Shown piece after piece: positions 27,990 to 38,174 of a stretch of 64,000 bases of DNA. The DNA is from Tritrichomonas musculus (lineage: Eukaryota > Parabasalia > Tritrichomonadida > Tritrichomonadidae), in contig JAPFFF010000029.1 in the NCBI GenBank assembly GCA_039105265.1, positions 496,001-560,000 of the forward strand. Direction: 5' to 3'. Each line of letters begins with the position of its first letter. Position 1 is the first letter of the stretch. The notes below the pieces were generated by a model. The model did no database searches. It was not told where the DNA came from and saw only the letters and a list, made by a program, of their open reading frames with translations. Position numbers and translations under genes: made by a program.

Positions 27990-30390
27990 CTAGTTAAAAA
28001 TAAGAACAATGTTCGCATTTCCTGTTTGAACGGCAATACTCTGTGCTATTTCTTCTGACCAAATTTCTGTTATCCAATTATCTATATAATTGACGTTTTT
28101 CATTATTCTTGGTTGGATTTCAATATCTTTTGATGAAAACAAAAAATTAACAATTTCGATTTGCTCCTTCTCAATTGCAATAATCAAACTTGTCTTTTCG
28201 ATGTATTTGTCTTGATTATATGTGTATTTATATGGGATGTTGACATCTGTATTTTCATTATTCAATAAAAATTGAATGAGATCGAGATCGCTGTTCTCAA
28301 TTGAAATATGCAAAGCTACTTTTTCATATGTTTCTTCATCTGGTTGATATTCTTCCTCTTCTTCTTCTTCCTTGTACTTTTCTTTCGTTTTTTGGCTATA
28401 TGGTTTATTAATATATTTCTTATATTAACATTGAAGATTGCAATCAATATTTTTTGATGTTAATAGAACTTTATCAATTTCTGAATTTCTGGATTCAGCA
28501 GCTGTACACAATGCAGTAATTTCCTGATCTTCGTTTAAATCTGATATCGTACTGAATTGATTGATGGCTATTTTTTCATTTTGCGCTAAAAGCTGAATTA
28601 TTCCAGCATTTCGTTTTTCAATAGCAAATTCTATTGGCGTTTTTTCAGATGTCATTTTAATTGTTAGGCCACTTTTTTCTAATGTATGTTTGCATATAGA
28701 CTTTTTATTCACAAGAGATTCATTTTTTAATAAAAGTTGTATAATTTCTGATTTATCATTTTCAACAGCCCAACATAATATCGTCTGTTCAAACGATTTT
28801 TCATTACTTTCGATCAACTATTTGGCGTTGATACTAGAACTTTTATATGATAATAAAATGTTAATGATAGGAATATAATTTTGTTGAACAGCTACATATA
28901 ATGCCATTTTTTCATAGGTATCATCATAATAGTTTATTTCATTCATAATATCAATATTAATATCTTTATTCGATAACAAAAGATTAACAACTTCAATTTT
29001 ATTTTCAATTACTGCCAAGTATAACGGAGTTAATATCATATCATTATATTTGGCCTGTAGATTTATTTCCAAATCTTTTTGTTTCATCAAGATTTTAATG
29101 AGTTCAATATATCCTTTTTCAATTGCAAAATGTAATACAGTTTCTTCTTTTTATTTACTTTATTAATTGATTTAATGCCTGATTTTTCATTAGCCAATAA
29201 ACGTTTGAAGGTATCTAAATTATTTTTTTCACAAACAAGATATAGAGCAGTTTTTTCTTCACCATCGTTTATTACATTAAGTTTGCCCACATTCAAATTA
29301 GTCATTATTAAATTCGACTATTTCTTTGTTTTCCATTTCAACTGCCAAATAAAGAATGGTTTTTCTACCATTTATATCATTATAAAGTTTATTGATATTA
29401 ATATCAAATTTATTATTTGTAATTAAAAATTTTATTATATCAAAATTTCGTTTTTCAAATACCAAATATAAAGTTGTTTTATAAAATTATATAATAATAG
29501 AATTTCATTGGAAGATATGATTTTGAAATATATTGAAAGATATGATTTTGAATTTTTTAAAAAATTATGAAAAATATAAAAAATTGATATCAAGTTTGTC
29601 ATTCATTAATAATAATTTCACAATTTCAATATTTTCTTTTTCAACTGCCAAATATAATGCTGTTTTATAAATATATATTATATTATAATTTCATTCAATG
29701 ATATGATTTTGAATGTAATTGAAAGATATAATTTTAAAAATCGAAAAAAGAAAAAGAAAAAAAGTAGATAATAAAGTTGGTTTTTATTCATTAATCTTTA
29801 TATACTTTAAACTTGCTTGCTTGATTGAGTAAAACTTTGAACAATTGTAGCTGGAAATAAATGAATTTGTGATATGTTTTGTCCAATTGCTTGCTTGATT
29901 TAATAAAAATGTAAAAAATCTATTAATGAGATGGCGAATGTTGCTTAACTGGGTTTGGTCGAATATAATTGAAAGATATGATTTTGAATGTAATTGAAAG
30001 ATATGATTTTGAATGTAATTGAAAGATATGATTTTGAATGTAATTGAAAGATATGATTTTGAATGTAATTGAAAGATATGATTTTGAATGTAATTGAAAG
30101 ATATGATTTTGAATGTAATTGAAAGATATGATTTTGAATGTAATTGAAAGATATGATTTTGAATGTAATTGAAAGATATGATTTTGAATGTAATTGAAAG
30201 ATATGATTTTGAATGTAATTGAAAGATATGATTTTGAATGTAATTGAAAGATATGATTTTGAATATTATATAAAAAATTATGAAAAATATTAAGAACATT
30301 GATGTCAAGTTGGTCATTCGTTAATAAAAGTTTCATAATTTCAATATTTTCTTTTTCAACTGCCGAATATAATGCCGTTTTATAAATTAT
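27990..30390 (-). pseudogene. Decayed ankyrin-repeat protein gene
   Basis: Pieces of ankyrin repeats of about 33 residues are seen on the minus strand all along: LYLAVIENKIEVVNLLLSNK, LYVAVQQNYIPIINILLSYK, LYLVCEKNNLDTFKRLLANE, and LYLVFEKRNFDIIKFLI near 29,440. From 29,090 down to 27,990 one frame continues through an in-frame TAG (28,818) and TAA (28,425). A frame change occurs near 29,090-29,150 in an A-rich run. Further up, ankyrin units near 29,340, 29,640 and 30,350 are each followed by AT-rich 25-bp repeats. A Glu-rich stretch lies near 28,330-28,370. No single open frame exists, so this host gene is broken at several places, though parts could still be expressed. Confidence 0.8.
29967..30264. 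repeat. 25-bp tandem array, 12 copies
   Basis: Unit AATTGAAAGATATGATTTTGAATGT is repeated 12 times almost without change (last copy 23 bases). Because 25 is not a multiple of three, the array is open in all frames of the minus strand and gives a 25-residue protein repeat; the two long frames across it are by-products. Single or few copies of the same unit recur at about 29,500-29,560, 29,690-29,740 and 30,400-30,510, each time right beside an ankyrin unit. Confidence 0.95.
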
Positions 30391-30552
30391 TATTATATTA
30401 AAATTTCATTCAAAGATATGATTTTGAATTTTATTGAAAGATATGATTTTCAATTTCATTGAAAGATATGATTTTGAATGTAATTGAAAGATATGATTTT
30501 GAATGATTTTATATTTTCATTCTTGTTTCTTTAAAGAAATATGTCACATGAG

Positions 30553-33500
30553 CTAATGATTTATATGCCGAAATTCATCAAGATCCAGCCCTTCATAAAA
30601 AAGTTCATTTATGTCAGGTAGATTTTTTTTGTACTCATTTTTTTCTAATTTGGGCTTTTTGAAACTCATCCTTCCAAATAAAATCGAATAAGGAGGTGTA
30701 TAAATAATTTCCATCATAATTTCTATGATGCTTTGAATTTCATTGATAAAAATATTATTATACTCACTGTTTGATATAATGTAATCAAACAATTCATCTG
30801 AATTATGAAATACTATTTTGTAGTAAGCATTCTTATTTTTATCTTTAATTTTATTCCTGCCATCCACAAAATTGTTGTTTTTTAATAATTGGCTAAGTCT
30901 TTGCCTTTTCTTATCTAAAATTGAAATTTTTTCTAAGGTACCTTTAATACTCGAAGTTAAATATGGTTGGTTTATCAGATTAAATAATGGAGAATTTAAA
31001 ATGAAGTTTTTCAAATATAAGAAAAGATTTTCTGGTTTCTTAATTATAAGAGTGACTTGATTTGAGTCTACTTCAAGCTTTCTCAAAGCTCTAATAAAAT
31101 GTCTTTTGGATTTATCATAATTCGAAAGAGTGAAATAATGCACAATGAGCTTTAAATTAGTCAAACAAATGATAAATGTTTTTGACAGTTCTAAACGTTT
31201 ATCATTAATTTTGCAGTTGCGATATATTAATTGTGAATCTTCATTTTCTGATGCTTTTTTATAATAATAAATTGATTTTTCTAGTTTACCTTTTTTTTCA
31301 TTCAAAAAACCAAGATTGTATTCAGCAAGAACAAAATTATTCTTTGATGCTCTTTCGTAAAAATATTCTGCCTTAAAAATATCGTTGTAATAAATTTGAT
31401 AAAAAAGTCCATAATTGTTTTGTCCAAATGGATATTCATTAAGACCAGCTTCTTTAATATATTCGCTTGCTTTTTTAAAATCTTGAAATATTGTGAGGTA
31501 GATTAAGCCTAGATTATTATTAGATTGATAATAATAATGATTATATATGGTTTTAAAAGTATAGTATCTATCAGCATAATTATAAAATAAAGCAGTATCA
31601 TAGTGAGTTTGAATAGATTTAAAATAATAATCAATAGCTCGTTGAATATCAATATCAAACTCATCGCAATCTGAAAATAAACTGCCCAAAAAGAATAAAG
31701 CGTCTGGATTATTATGTTGATATGCCTGCTCATAATAACGCACGGCAATGTTATAATTTTGTTTAACAAATGTTCCATTTTCATAAATATTTCCCAATTT
31801 TAAAAGCGCTTTTGAATGTCCTAGTCTCCCTGATTGTTCAAAATAATTTTTTCCTTTCAAATAATTTTGATCACATCCTATTCCATTGAAATAAATTTTC
31901 CCTAAATTATACAGAGCATTAGCATTGTCCTTTTTTGCTGCTAATTCGAAATATTCGATAGCTTTTGAAAAACCATAGCCAGCCCTAAGACACAAATTTC
32001 CTAATTTTACAAATGTTTCTGAAATATTCGATTTTTCTGACAATTTATAATAATGGCATGCTAACAAATAATCCCTAGGACATCCAAGTCCGATTAAATT
32101 TAAATCGCCTAAGTTTAAAAGTGACAAGCTATTATTATTGCTTGCTGCTATTCTAAAATATTCTCTTGCTTTTATGATATTTTTTTCAACACCGAGTCCA
32201 TTTAAATAAATGATCCCTAGAGTATTAAAAGCATTTGGATTATCATTTATGGCGGCTAATTCAAAATACTGTTTTGCTTTTATATAATCTCTTGTAACTC
32301 CTTTGCCATGAAAATAAAGATTTCCCAAATTATATAATGCATTAGAATTCTTTTGTTTAGCTGATAATTCATAAAAATACTCTGCTCTTGAATAATCTTG
32401 TCTTACTCCATATCCTTTTTCATATAAAAATCCCAAATTTAATTGAGCAAAAGAATTATTTTGTTTAGCTGATAACTCATAATAGTATTCGGCTTTTAAA
32501 TAATCCTTTTTAACTCCTTGTCCATAATAATAAAAGTCTCCCAATCGTAAAAGAGCATACGAATTATTTTGTTTAGCTGATAACTCATAATAGTGTTTGG
32601 CTAATAAATAATCCTTTTCAACATCATGGCCTTCTTGATAAATTAAGCCTAAATAAAAAAGAGAAATTGAATTGTTTAATTTAGATGATTTCTCGAAATA
32701 TTCTTTTGCTTTTCCATAATTTTTTTCAACGCCTTTTCCGTAAAAATAAATAGATCCTAATTCTCTAAGAGATTCTGAATTATTTAATTTAGATGATTTC
32801 TCTAAATATTCAAATGCTTTCTTAAGATTTTGTTCCACTCCTTTGCCATATAAATAAATATTTCCTAAATTAAAAAGAGCAATTGCATGATTTAGGTTTG
32901 CTGCTTTTTCATAGTATTCTTTTGCCTTTAAATAATCTTTTTTGGTTCCATATCCTTGTATATACAAATTCCCTAAATTATTTAAAGCATCTAAATTGTT
33001 TTGTTTAGCTGATAGCTCATAATAGTGTTTGGCTTTCAAGAAATTTTGTTCTACACCATAGCCATGTGTGTATAAATCGCCTAAAGTTAATAAAGCATAT
33101 GAATTGTTTTGTTTTGATGACTTTTCAAAATATTCTTTGGCTTTTGAATAATTTTGTTCAACTCCAAGTCCTTTAATATAAAGGCATCCTAAATTATAAT
33201 ATGCATTCGAATTATTTAGTTTCAATGCTAATTCATAATACTTTTTTGCTTTTGAATAATCTTTTTTAACGCCATATCCACAAGAATATAAATAGCCTAA
33301 GCTGACTAAAGAATATGAATCATACTTTTGGGCTGCTGATTTAAATAATTCTTTTGCTTTTTTATAATCTTTTTTCACTCCTTTGCCGTAAAAATAAAGA
33401 TGTCCTAAATAATAATAGGCATGATAATTATACATCTTTGATGATCTTTCATAATAATCTAGTGCTCTTACATAATCAGGTTCAATAGAAGAGCCAAAAT

Positions 33501-36420
33501 AATAAATATTCCCCAAAAATAATAAGGCCGAAGAATAATTGTATTTAACTGATGACAGGTAATACTGTTTTGCCTTTGGAATATCTTTTGGAACGCCTTT
33601 CCCATTTTCATATAAATTTCCCAAAAATAAATTGGCAGATTGAATATTATGCTTAGCTGATAATTCATAATATTCTTTGGCTTTTGAATAATTTATTTCA
33701 TTTCCTAATCCATACTCATAAAGATATCCTAAGTGCAAATAAGCATTTGCATTTTTTTGCTTTGCTGCTAATTCAAATAAATTCTTTGCTTTTATATAAT
33801 TTAGTTCAACACCTTTCCCAAACTCGTAAAGAAAACCTAATCCGACATGTGCATATGAGTTGTCTAGCTGAGATGATAATTCAAAATATTTTTTGGCCTT
33901 TGAATAATCTTGATTAGAATCATGGCCTTTATAATAAAATTTGCCAAGATCATAGAAACCTAAATTATTTTTTTCAATTGATAGCTCGAAAAATCTTTTG
34001 GCTTTCATAAAATCTTTTTTGATACTTTTGCCATACAAATAAGCATATCCAATAAGAAAATAATTATATGATATATCAAAATTATTCAATAAATATTGTT
34101 CATCTAAGTTTTTATAATTGATATAATTTAAAGCAGTATTACTAGTAATTGAATTTTTACTTTTTGCCGATAATTGGAAGAATTCTTGTGCTTTTAATAA
34201 ATTCTTTTCTACTCCTTTTCCTTTATAATATAAAATTCCTAGATTGTGAAGTGCTCTTGTATTGTTTTGTTTGGCTGCTAACTCAAAATAATATTTGGCT
34301 TTTAAATAATCCCGTATAACTCCTTTTCCTTTGCCAAAAAGATATCCTAAATTATTAAATGCATTTGAAGAGTTTTGTTGAGCTGCTAATTCAAAATATT
34401 CTTTCGCTTTTGAGTAATTTTTTTTAAAACATTTTCCATAATAATACATTTTCCCTAGTTTATTATATGCATTCGCATTGTTCTCCTTAGCTGCTAACTC
34501 ATAAAATTTTTTTGCTCTAGAATAATCTTTTTCAACACCTTTTCCATAAAAATAAAGATTTCCTAGATTAATAAGTGCATGTGTATTACTATTTTCAATT
34601 GCTAATTCATAATAATCCTTGGCTTTCGAATAATTAATCTCAACCCCATTTCCTTTTTCATAAATAATACCTAATTTTAAAAATGATTTGCCTTTAATAA
34701 TGTGTTGAAAAGATGAATCATATTGAATATTATATTTTATATTAAATACCAAAAAATTTGAAACAGCATTTGAAATAAAACTATGTATTGTTTTAGGATC
34801 ATCAAGAATATTAATAACTTCATACATTAATTGGATTACTTGTGATAATCTAATTGGATTTATTCTTTCAAAATTAATATGGTTAAAAAAGTCAATCAGA
34901 TTGGATGTAATTAAATTTTCAATTTCAGTCATTGTCAATCTTTCATTTTGTTTAGTTTTAACGCATCCTTTGAAGATTGTTTTGATGATTTCTGGAGCAG
35001 CAGTCTCTGAGAATTGATTAATATTCATTGTAAAATTGTGATTAGAGTATCTAGTAGTTGGATTTTCTTTTGCATATAAAAAATAAATCAATAATCCGAA
35101 TGAGAAAATGTCTGCTGGGTATGAAACATATGAGCCTTTATATATTTCTGGTGACGAGTATTGCATTGAACCAATGTCGCAAGTGTAATCATCTTCATTT
35201 GATTCATCTATAATATGTCGGATTGTCTCAAAGTCGCTAATATAAGCTCTATAATCATGATCAATGAGAATGTTTGTCGGCTTAATATCTCGATGAATGA
35301 GTCCATATGAGTGAAGATATTTAATTCCTTGAATAATTCGAAAAATTGTAGTAAGTGCAAATAAACTGTCATATCTTTGATGATTATAGGATTGAAGAGT
35401 GTTATTGCATATATACTCATAAATAAAGCCTGTAATATTTTCTCTTTCTTTCAGAAATCCATAAAATTGTGTAATGCATCGATGGGAAAAATTCTGGCAA
35501 AAATAAATTTCACGATTTAAATATCTAGAATTTATTCCATTAAATTTTTTCATCATAAAAATGTAAAGGCTCCCTGTATGAATTACTAAATAATATGAAG
35601 CATTTTCAGAAATATAAATTTTTCTTAGTTTAATGAAATCTTTTTCTGCAAAATTATGAATAAAGCGTGAGTCTGCTTTTTTACTTTGGATTTCGTTAGA
35701 AATCTCATTAACATTGAGATCATCCGCATTGCATGAAAACAAAATATTTTGAAGTTTTAATTTTATACTTTGTTCTTTCTGGTAAATATTAGAATCAAAG
35801 GAGAAAAATGATTGATCTTTGAAAAATGTGCTTGGGTAAAAATATCGTCTGATTAAATAACAAATAACAGGTTCAATTGTTAAATTTATAAATTCATTAT
35901 GTGAAATTTCACGATAAAAATGCGAGCAAAAATTTATTATTTCTTCGTTAGTTTGGTAATCATTAAAGCTATTTTTAGAATTATGATTGAGACTTGCATT
36001 GAGAATTGACAACTTTTTAGTTTTGAGCTTGCTAATAATTTCTTCAATTTGAACAAATTTTAAAAAATCGATAATAAGACAATTTTTTTCCATGCATAAA
36101 ACTAAAATAGCTTCATGCTTAACCTCCTTATCATTTTGGTTGAGTGATGAGTTTTGGTCCATTTTATAATATGATTTAATTGAGTATGTCAAAAAATTGT
36201 ATTCATCTAAGTAATCAAGCAGGCAATTTTCTATTTGATCAAAATTCAGAGTGTTATGACTGATATTATTTTCTTTTTCAAAGTTTTGATTAGAATTAAA
36301 ATTATAGAAATTAAACTTTGAATATATATCAAGAATCACTCTATTTTGAATTGACTTCAGCATTATTTTAAAATCTGCAGGAACGCTGAGAAAATACTTC
36401 TTATCCATCGAGGAATTCAT
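30553..36420 (-). CDS. TKL-like protein kinase with very long Sel1 repeat array
   Basis: Start chosen at MNSSMDKKYF (36,420), about 1,955 residues; the frame extends ten codons further upstream through a poly-Phe stretch. The N-terminal domain (about 1-240) matches that of the Sel1 pseudokinase at 11,305 (IYSKF, LTIEPVICYLIRRYFYPSTFF). The kinase domain at about 250-500 has FMMKKF, HRDIKPTNIL (His376, Asp378) and SDFETIRH, so the metal-binding Asp is kept, though Glu replaces the Gly of DFG. Then about 30 Sel1 repeats of 36 residues (ALYNLGNLYFHGKGV...A..YFELAA) to about residue 1,720, and a helical C-terminal part. Probably an active Ser/Thr or TKL kinase in the cytosol, with the solenoid recruiting partners. 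The paralogue at 11,305 is shorter and lacks the Asp. Confidence 0.93.
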   Translation of the reverse strand: MNSSMDKKYFLSVPADFKIMLKSIQNRVILDIYSKFNFYNFNSNQNFEKENNISHNTLNFDQIENCLLDYLDEYNFLTYSIKSYYKMDQNSSLNQNDKEVKHEAILVLCMEKNCLIIDFLKFVQIEEIISKLKTKKLSILNASLNHNSKNSFNDYQTNEEIINFCSHFYREISHNEFINLTIEPVICYLIRRYFYPSTFFKDQSFFSFDSNIYQKEQSIKLKLQNILFSCNADDLNVNEISNEIQSKKADSRFIHNFAEKDFIKLRKIYISENASYYLVIHTGSLYIFMMKKFNGINSRYLNREIYFCQNFSHRCITQFYGFLKERENITGFIYEYICNNTLQSYNHQRYDSLFALTTIFRIIQGIKYLHSYGLIHRDIKPTNILIDHDYRAYISDFETIRHIIDESNEDDYTCDIGSMQYSSPEIYKGSYVSYPADIFSFGLLIYFLYAKENPTTRYSNHNFTMNINQFSETAAPEIIKTIFKGCVKTKQNERLTMTEIENLITSNLIDFFNHINFERINPIRLSQVIQLMYEVINILDDPKTIHSFISNAVSNFLVFNIKYNIQYDSSFQHIIKGKSFLKLGIIYEKGNGVEINYSKAKDYYELAIENSNTHALINLGNLYFYGKGVEKDYSRAKKFYELAAKENNANAYNKLGKMYYYGKCFKKNYSKAKEYFELAAQQNSSNAFNNLGYLFGKGKGVIRDYLKAKYYFELAAKQNNTRALHNLGILYYKGKGVEKNLLKAQEFFQLSAKSKNSITSNTALNYINYKNLDEQYLLNNFDISYNYFLIGYAYLYGKSIKKDFMKAKRFFELSIEKNNLGFYDLGKFYYKGHDSNQDYSKAKKYFELSSQLDNSYAHVGLGFLYEFGKGVELNYIKAKNLFELAAKQKNANAYLHLGYLYEYGLGNEINYSKAKEYYELSAKHNIQSANLFLGNLYENGKGVPKDIPKAKQYYLSSVKYNYSSALLFLGNIYYFGSSIEPDYVRALDYYERSSKMYNYHAYYYLGHLYFYGKGVKKDYKKAKELFKSAAQKYDSYSLVSLGYLYSCGYGVKKDYSKAKKYYELALKLNNSNAYYNLGCLYIKGLGVEQNYSKAKEYFEKSSKQNNSYALLTLGDLYTHGYGVEQNFLKAKHYYELSAKQNNLDALNNLGNLYIQGYGTKKDYLKAKEYYEKAANLNHAIALFNLGNIYLYGKGVEQNLKKAFEYLEKSSKLNNSESLRELGSIYFYGKGVEKNYGKAKEYFEKSSKLNNSISLFYLGLIYQEGHDVEKDYLLAKHYYELSAKQNNSYALLRLGDFYYYGQGVKKDYLKAEYYYELSAKQNNSFAQLNLGFLYEKGYGVRQDYSRAEYFYELSAKQKNSNALYNLGNLYFHGKGVTRDYIKAKQYFELAAINDNPNAFNTLGIIYLNGLGVEKNIIKAREYFRIAASNNNSLSLLNLGDLNLIGLGCPRDYLLACHYYKLSEKSNISETFVKLGNLCLRAGYGFSKAIEYFELAAKKDNANALYNLGKIYFNGIGCDQNYLKGKNYFEQSGRLGHSKALLKLGNIYENGTFVKQNYNIAVRYYEQAYQHNNPDALFFLGSLFSDCDEFDIDIQRAIDYYFKSIQTHYDTALFYNYADRYYTFKTIYNHYYYQSNNNLGLIYLTIFQDFKKASEYIKEAGLNEYPFGQNNYGLFYQIYYNDIFKAEYFYERASKNNFVLAEYNLGFLNEKKGKLEKSIYYYKKASENEDSQLIYRNCKINDKRLELSKTFIICLTNLKLIVHYFTLSNYDKSKRHFIRALRKLEVDSNQVTLIIKKPENLFLYLKNFILNSPLFNLINQPYLTSSIKGTLEKISILDKKRQRLSQLLKNNNFVDGRNKIKDKNKNAYYKIVFHNSDELFDYIISNSEYNNIFINEIQSIIEIMMEIIYTPPYSILFGRMSFKKPKLEKNEYKKNLPDINELFYEGLDLDEFRHINH

Positions 36421-36670
36421 TGGTTTTTGGAAAAAAAAAAATATGACCAAAATTTTAAACTTTTTGATAAATTTTTCTCCAAAAATTTTTCAATATTAAC
36501 TTTTTCAAAGAAAAAAGTTATAACGTAAATAATGATATAAAATTTTAATTTATTCCATTAAAATTAAAAAAAAAAAAAAAAAAAGCAGTAATATTTGCTA
36601 ATAATTTCTAAAATACTAAAGTTCATTTGTTTGGAAAAAAAAAAAAAAGAATTATTAAAAATTATTTAAT

Positions 36671-37636
36671 TTATTCGGAATCAATGGCAACGAAAGCTTC
36701 TGATGCGATTGAGCATTGGTTGCTCTTGTTACGGCTCATTCTAACATAACCTTGTTCACCCCATTTTGTTCCCCAGGAGTTACGAACAATCCAATAGTCA
36801 ACACCATTTTCAGATCCATAACCGACGCATGCAACAGCATGATCAATTTGTGCAAATAAGCAATCGTCATCATCTAAGATACCGCCAGCGTATGACATGA
36901 ATGGAGTATTTCCAGCAGAAATGCTGACTGATGCAACACCATAGGTTGCAACTTTCTCTTTAAGATCATCTTCGTTTCCAAATGAAACTGTGATGAGTTT
37001 TGTGATTTTGCCGATTCCTTTAGCAGCGTTATATGTGCATGTTCCATCTGTAGCTGTATATGGATAATCATCTTCAGAGTTAAATTGACCAGCTTGATCT
37101 TGAATAACGTAATTGCAACCAGCATCAGCCCAGCCGCCACCGCATCCATAGCAAGGAGCACAGTCAACAAGATTTTGTTCAGAAAATTGGAGGAGTTTTC
37201 CTGTTGCAATAGCATATGCACTTTCAGATGTTGCAATAGCAGAAAATGCCCAGCATGAACCGCAGCTTGCTTGGTCCTTGATCGGATTAACAACTTTTTT
37301 GTCACGCCAGTCATATGAATCTGGAACATTAGCCTTTGACTTTGAAACAATTGTCTCTCTTAATTTTTTGCTAGAACCACGAACTCCTAAGATTGCTTTG
37401 TATTCAGCTGGTGTGTGGCATGAGAATTGGTTGATACCAACACGGAAGGTAAGGCCATTTTTGCGGTTAAATTCTTGGCAATAACGAGCATGTGAAAGGA
37501 AAATACCAAGACGTAAGTGGTATTCATCGCCTGTATAGAACTTGTTATTAGTTCTCATCCATTGAAGAAATTGGCGTTCTTCAGTAAGGCCTAATTGAAC
37601 TTTGGAAGCAACAATGCTTAAGAGAAGAGCAAGCAT
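36671..37636 (-). CDS. Papain-family (C1A) cathepsin L-like cysteine peptidase
   Basis: 321-residue prepro-enzyme. Residues 1-16 are a hydrophobic signal (MLALLLSIVA). The I29 inhibitor propeptide covers about 22-80 (FLQWMRTNNKFY, GINQFSCHTPAEY), and the mature enzyme begins near residue 104 (VPDSYDWR). The catalytic set is complete: Gln122 (oxyanion), Cys128 in CGSCWAFS, His266 in IDHAVACVGYG, Asn286 in VRNSWGTKWG. Disulfide cysteines are in the usual places. Such clan CA proteases are abundant in trichomonads, where they are secreted or lysosomal and degrade host proteins. Whether this is a named T. foetus CP cannot be told from sequence alone. Confidence 0.96.
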   Translation of the reverse strand: MLALLLSIVASKVQLGLTEERQFLQWMRTNNKFYTGDEYHLRLGIFLSHARYCQEFNRKNGLTFRVGINQFSCHTPAEYKAILGVRGSSKKLRETIVSKSKANVPDSYDWRDKKVVNPIKDQASCGSCWAFSAIATSESAYAIATGKLLQFSEQNLVDCAPCYGCGGGWADAGCNYVIQDQAGQFNSEDDYPYTATDGTCTYNAAKGIGKITKLITVSFGNEDDLKEKVATYGVASVSISAGNTPFMSYAGGILDDDDCLFAQIDHAVACVGYGSENGVDYWIVRNSWGTKWGEQGYVRMSRNKSNQCSIASEAFVAIDSE

Positions 37637-38174
37637 TTATTTTTTAATTTAAGTTTTAACTCAAATAATTCATTGATTTTTTTTCTGAGATCGGTTAACT
37701 CAGAGCTATGAATATTTCAATTTATTGAAATTAAGCAAATATTAGTTTTATCTTTCATTGTAAAACAATACTTAAATTTCAAATAATATTTTATATTTTA
37801 TTTATTGTAATATAAAATGTAAATTTTAATTTTAATTTTAAATTTTGTAATTTCCTTCAATTTTCGAAGATATTAATATAATAATTAAAAAAAGTTAAAC
37901 TCTATTGTTTAATAATAAATATCTTGTGTCATTAGCCTTTAACAGCTATACTTTCCCCAAATTTATATTAACTATTTTGTATTTATATAAAAATATTATT
38001 CTTTTTGGAAATAAGAAAAAAATATTTTATAAATTAAGAATGAGTTTTATTCTTCTCAAAACTAAATTTCATTTGTTCCTTAAGAAAACTATCTATTTAA
38101 AGATAAAACAACGAATTATTTTTAATTTTTTTTAGTAAAAACACAAAATCTAATGAAAATGTTCTATTAAGCCA
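37637..38174. other. AT-rich intergenic region
   Basis: No coding signal beyond a Phe/Leu/Lys-rich open stretch (37,905-38,135) typical of AT-rich DNA. The shared upstream side holds the promoter of the protease gene. Confidence 0.5.

Noticed and set aside
29967-30264. CRISPR-like array of 25-bp repeats
   Set aside because: There are no spacers: units abut directly, and the genome is eukaryotic.
29784-30336. Two long minus-strand frames repeating a 25-residue Ile/Phe/Ser/Gln-rich unit
   Set aside because: They arise from the 25-bp tandem array, which is open in all frames; no start, composition or neighbour supports a protein.
37905-38135. Phe/Leu/Lys-rich frame between two genes
   Set aside because: Typical of AT-rich intergenic DNA; no family look.
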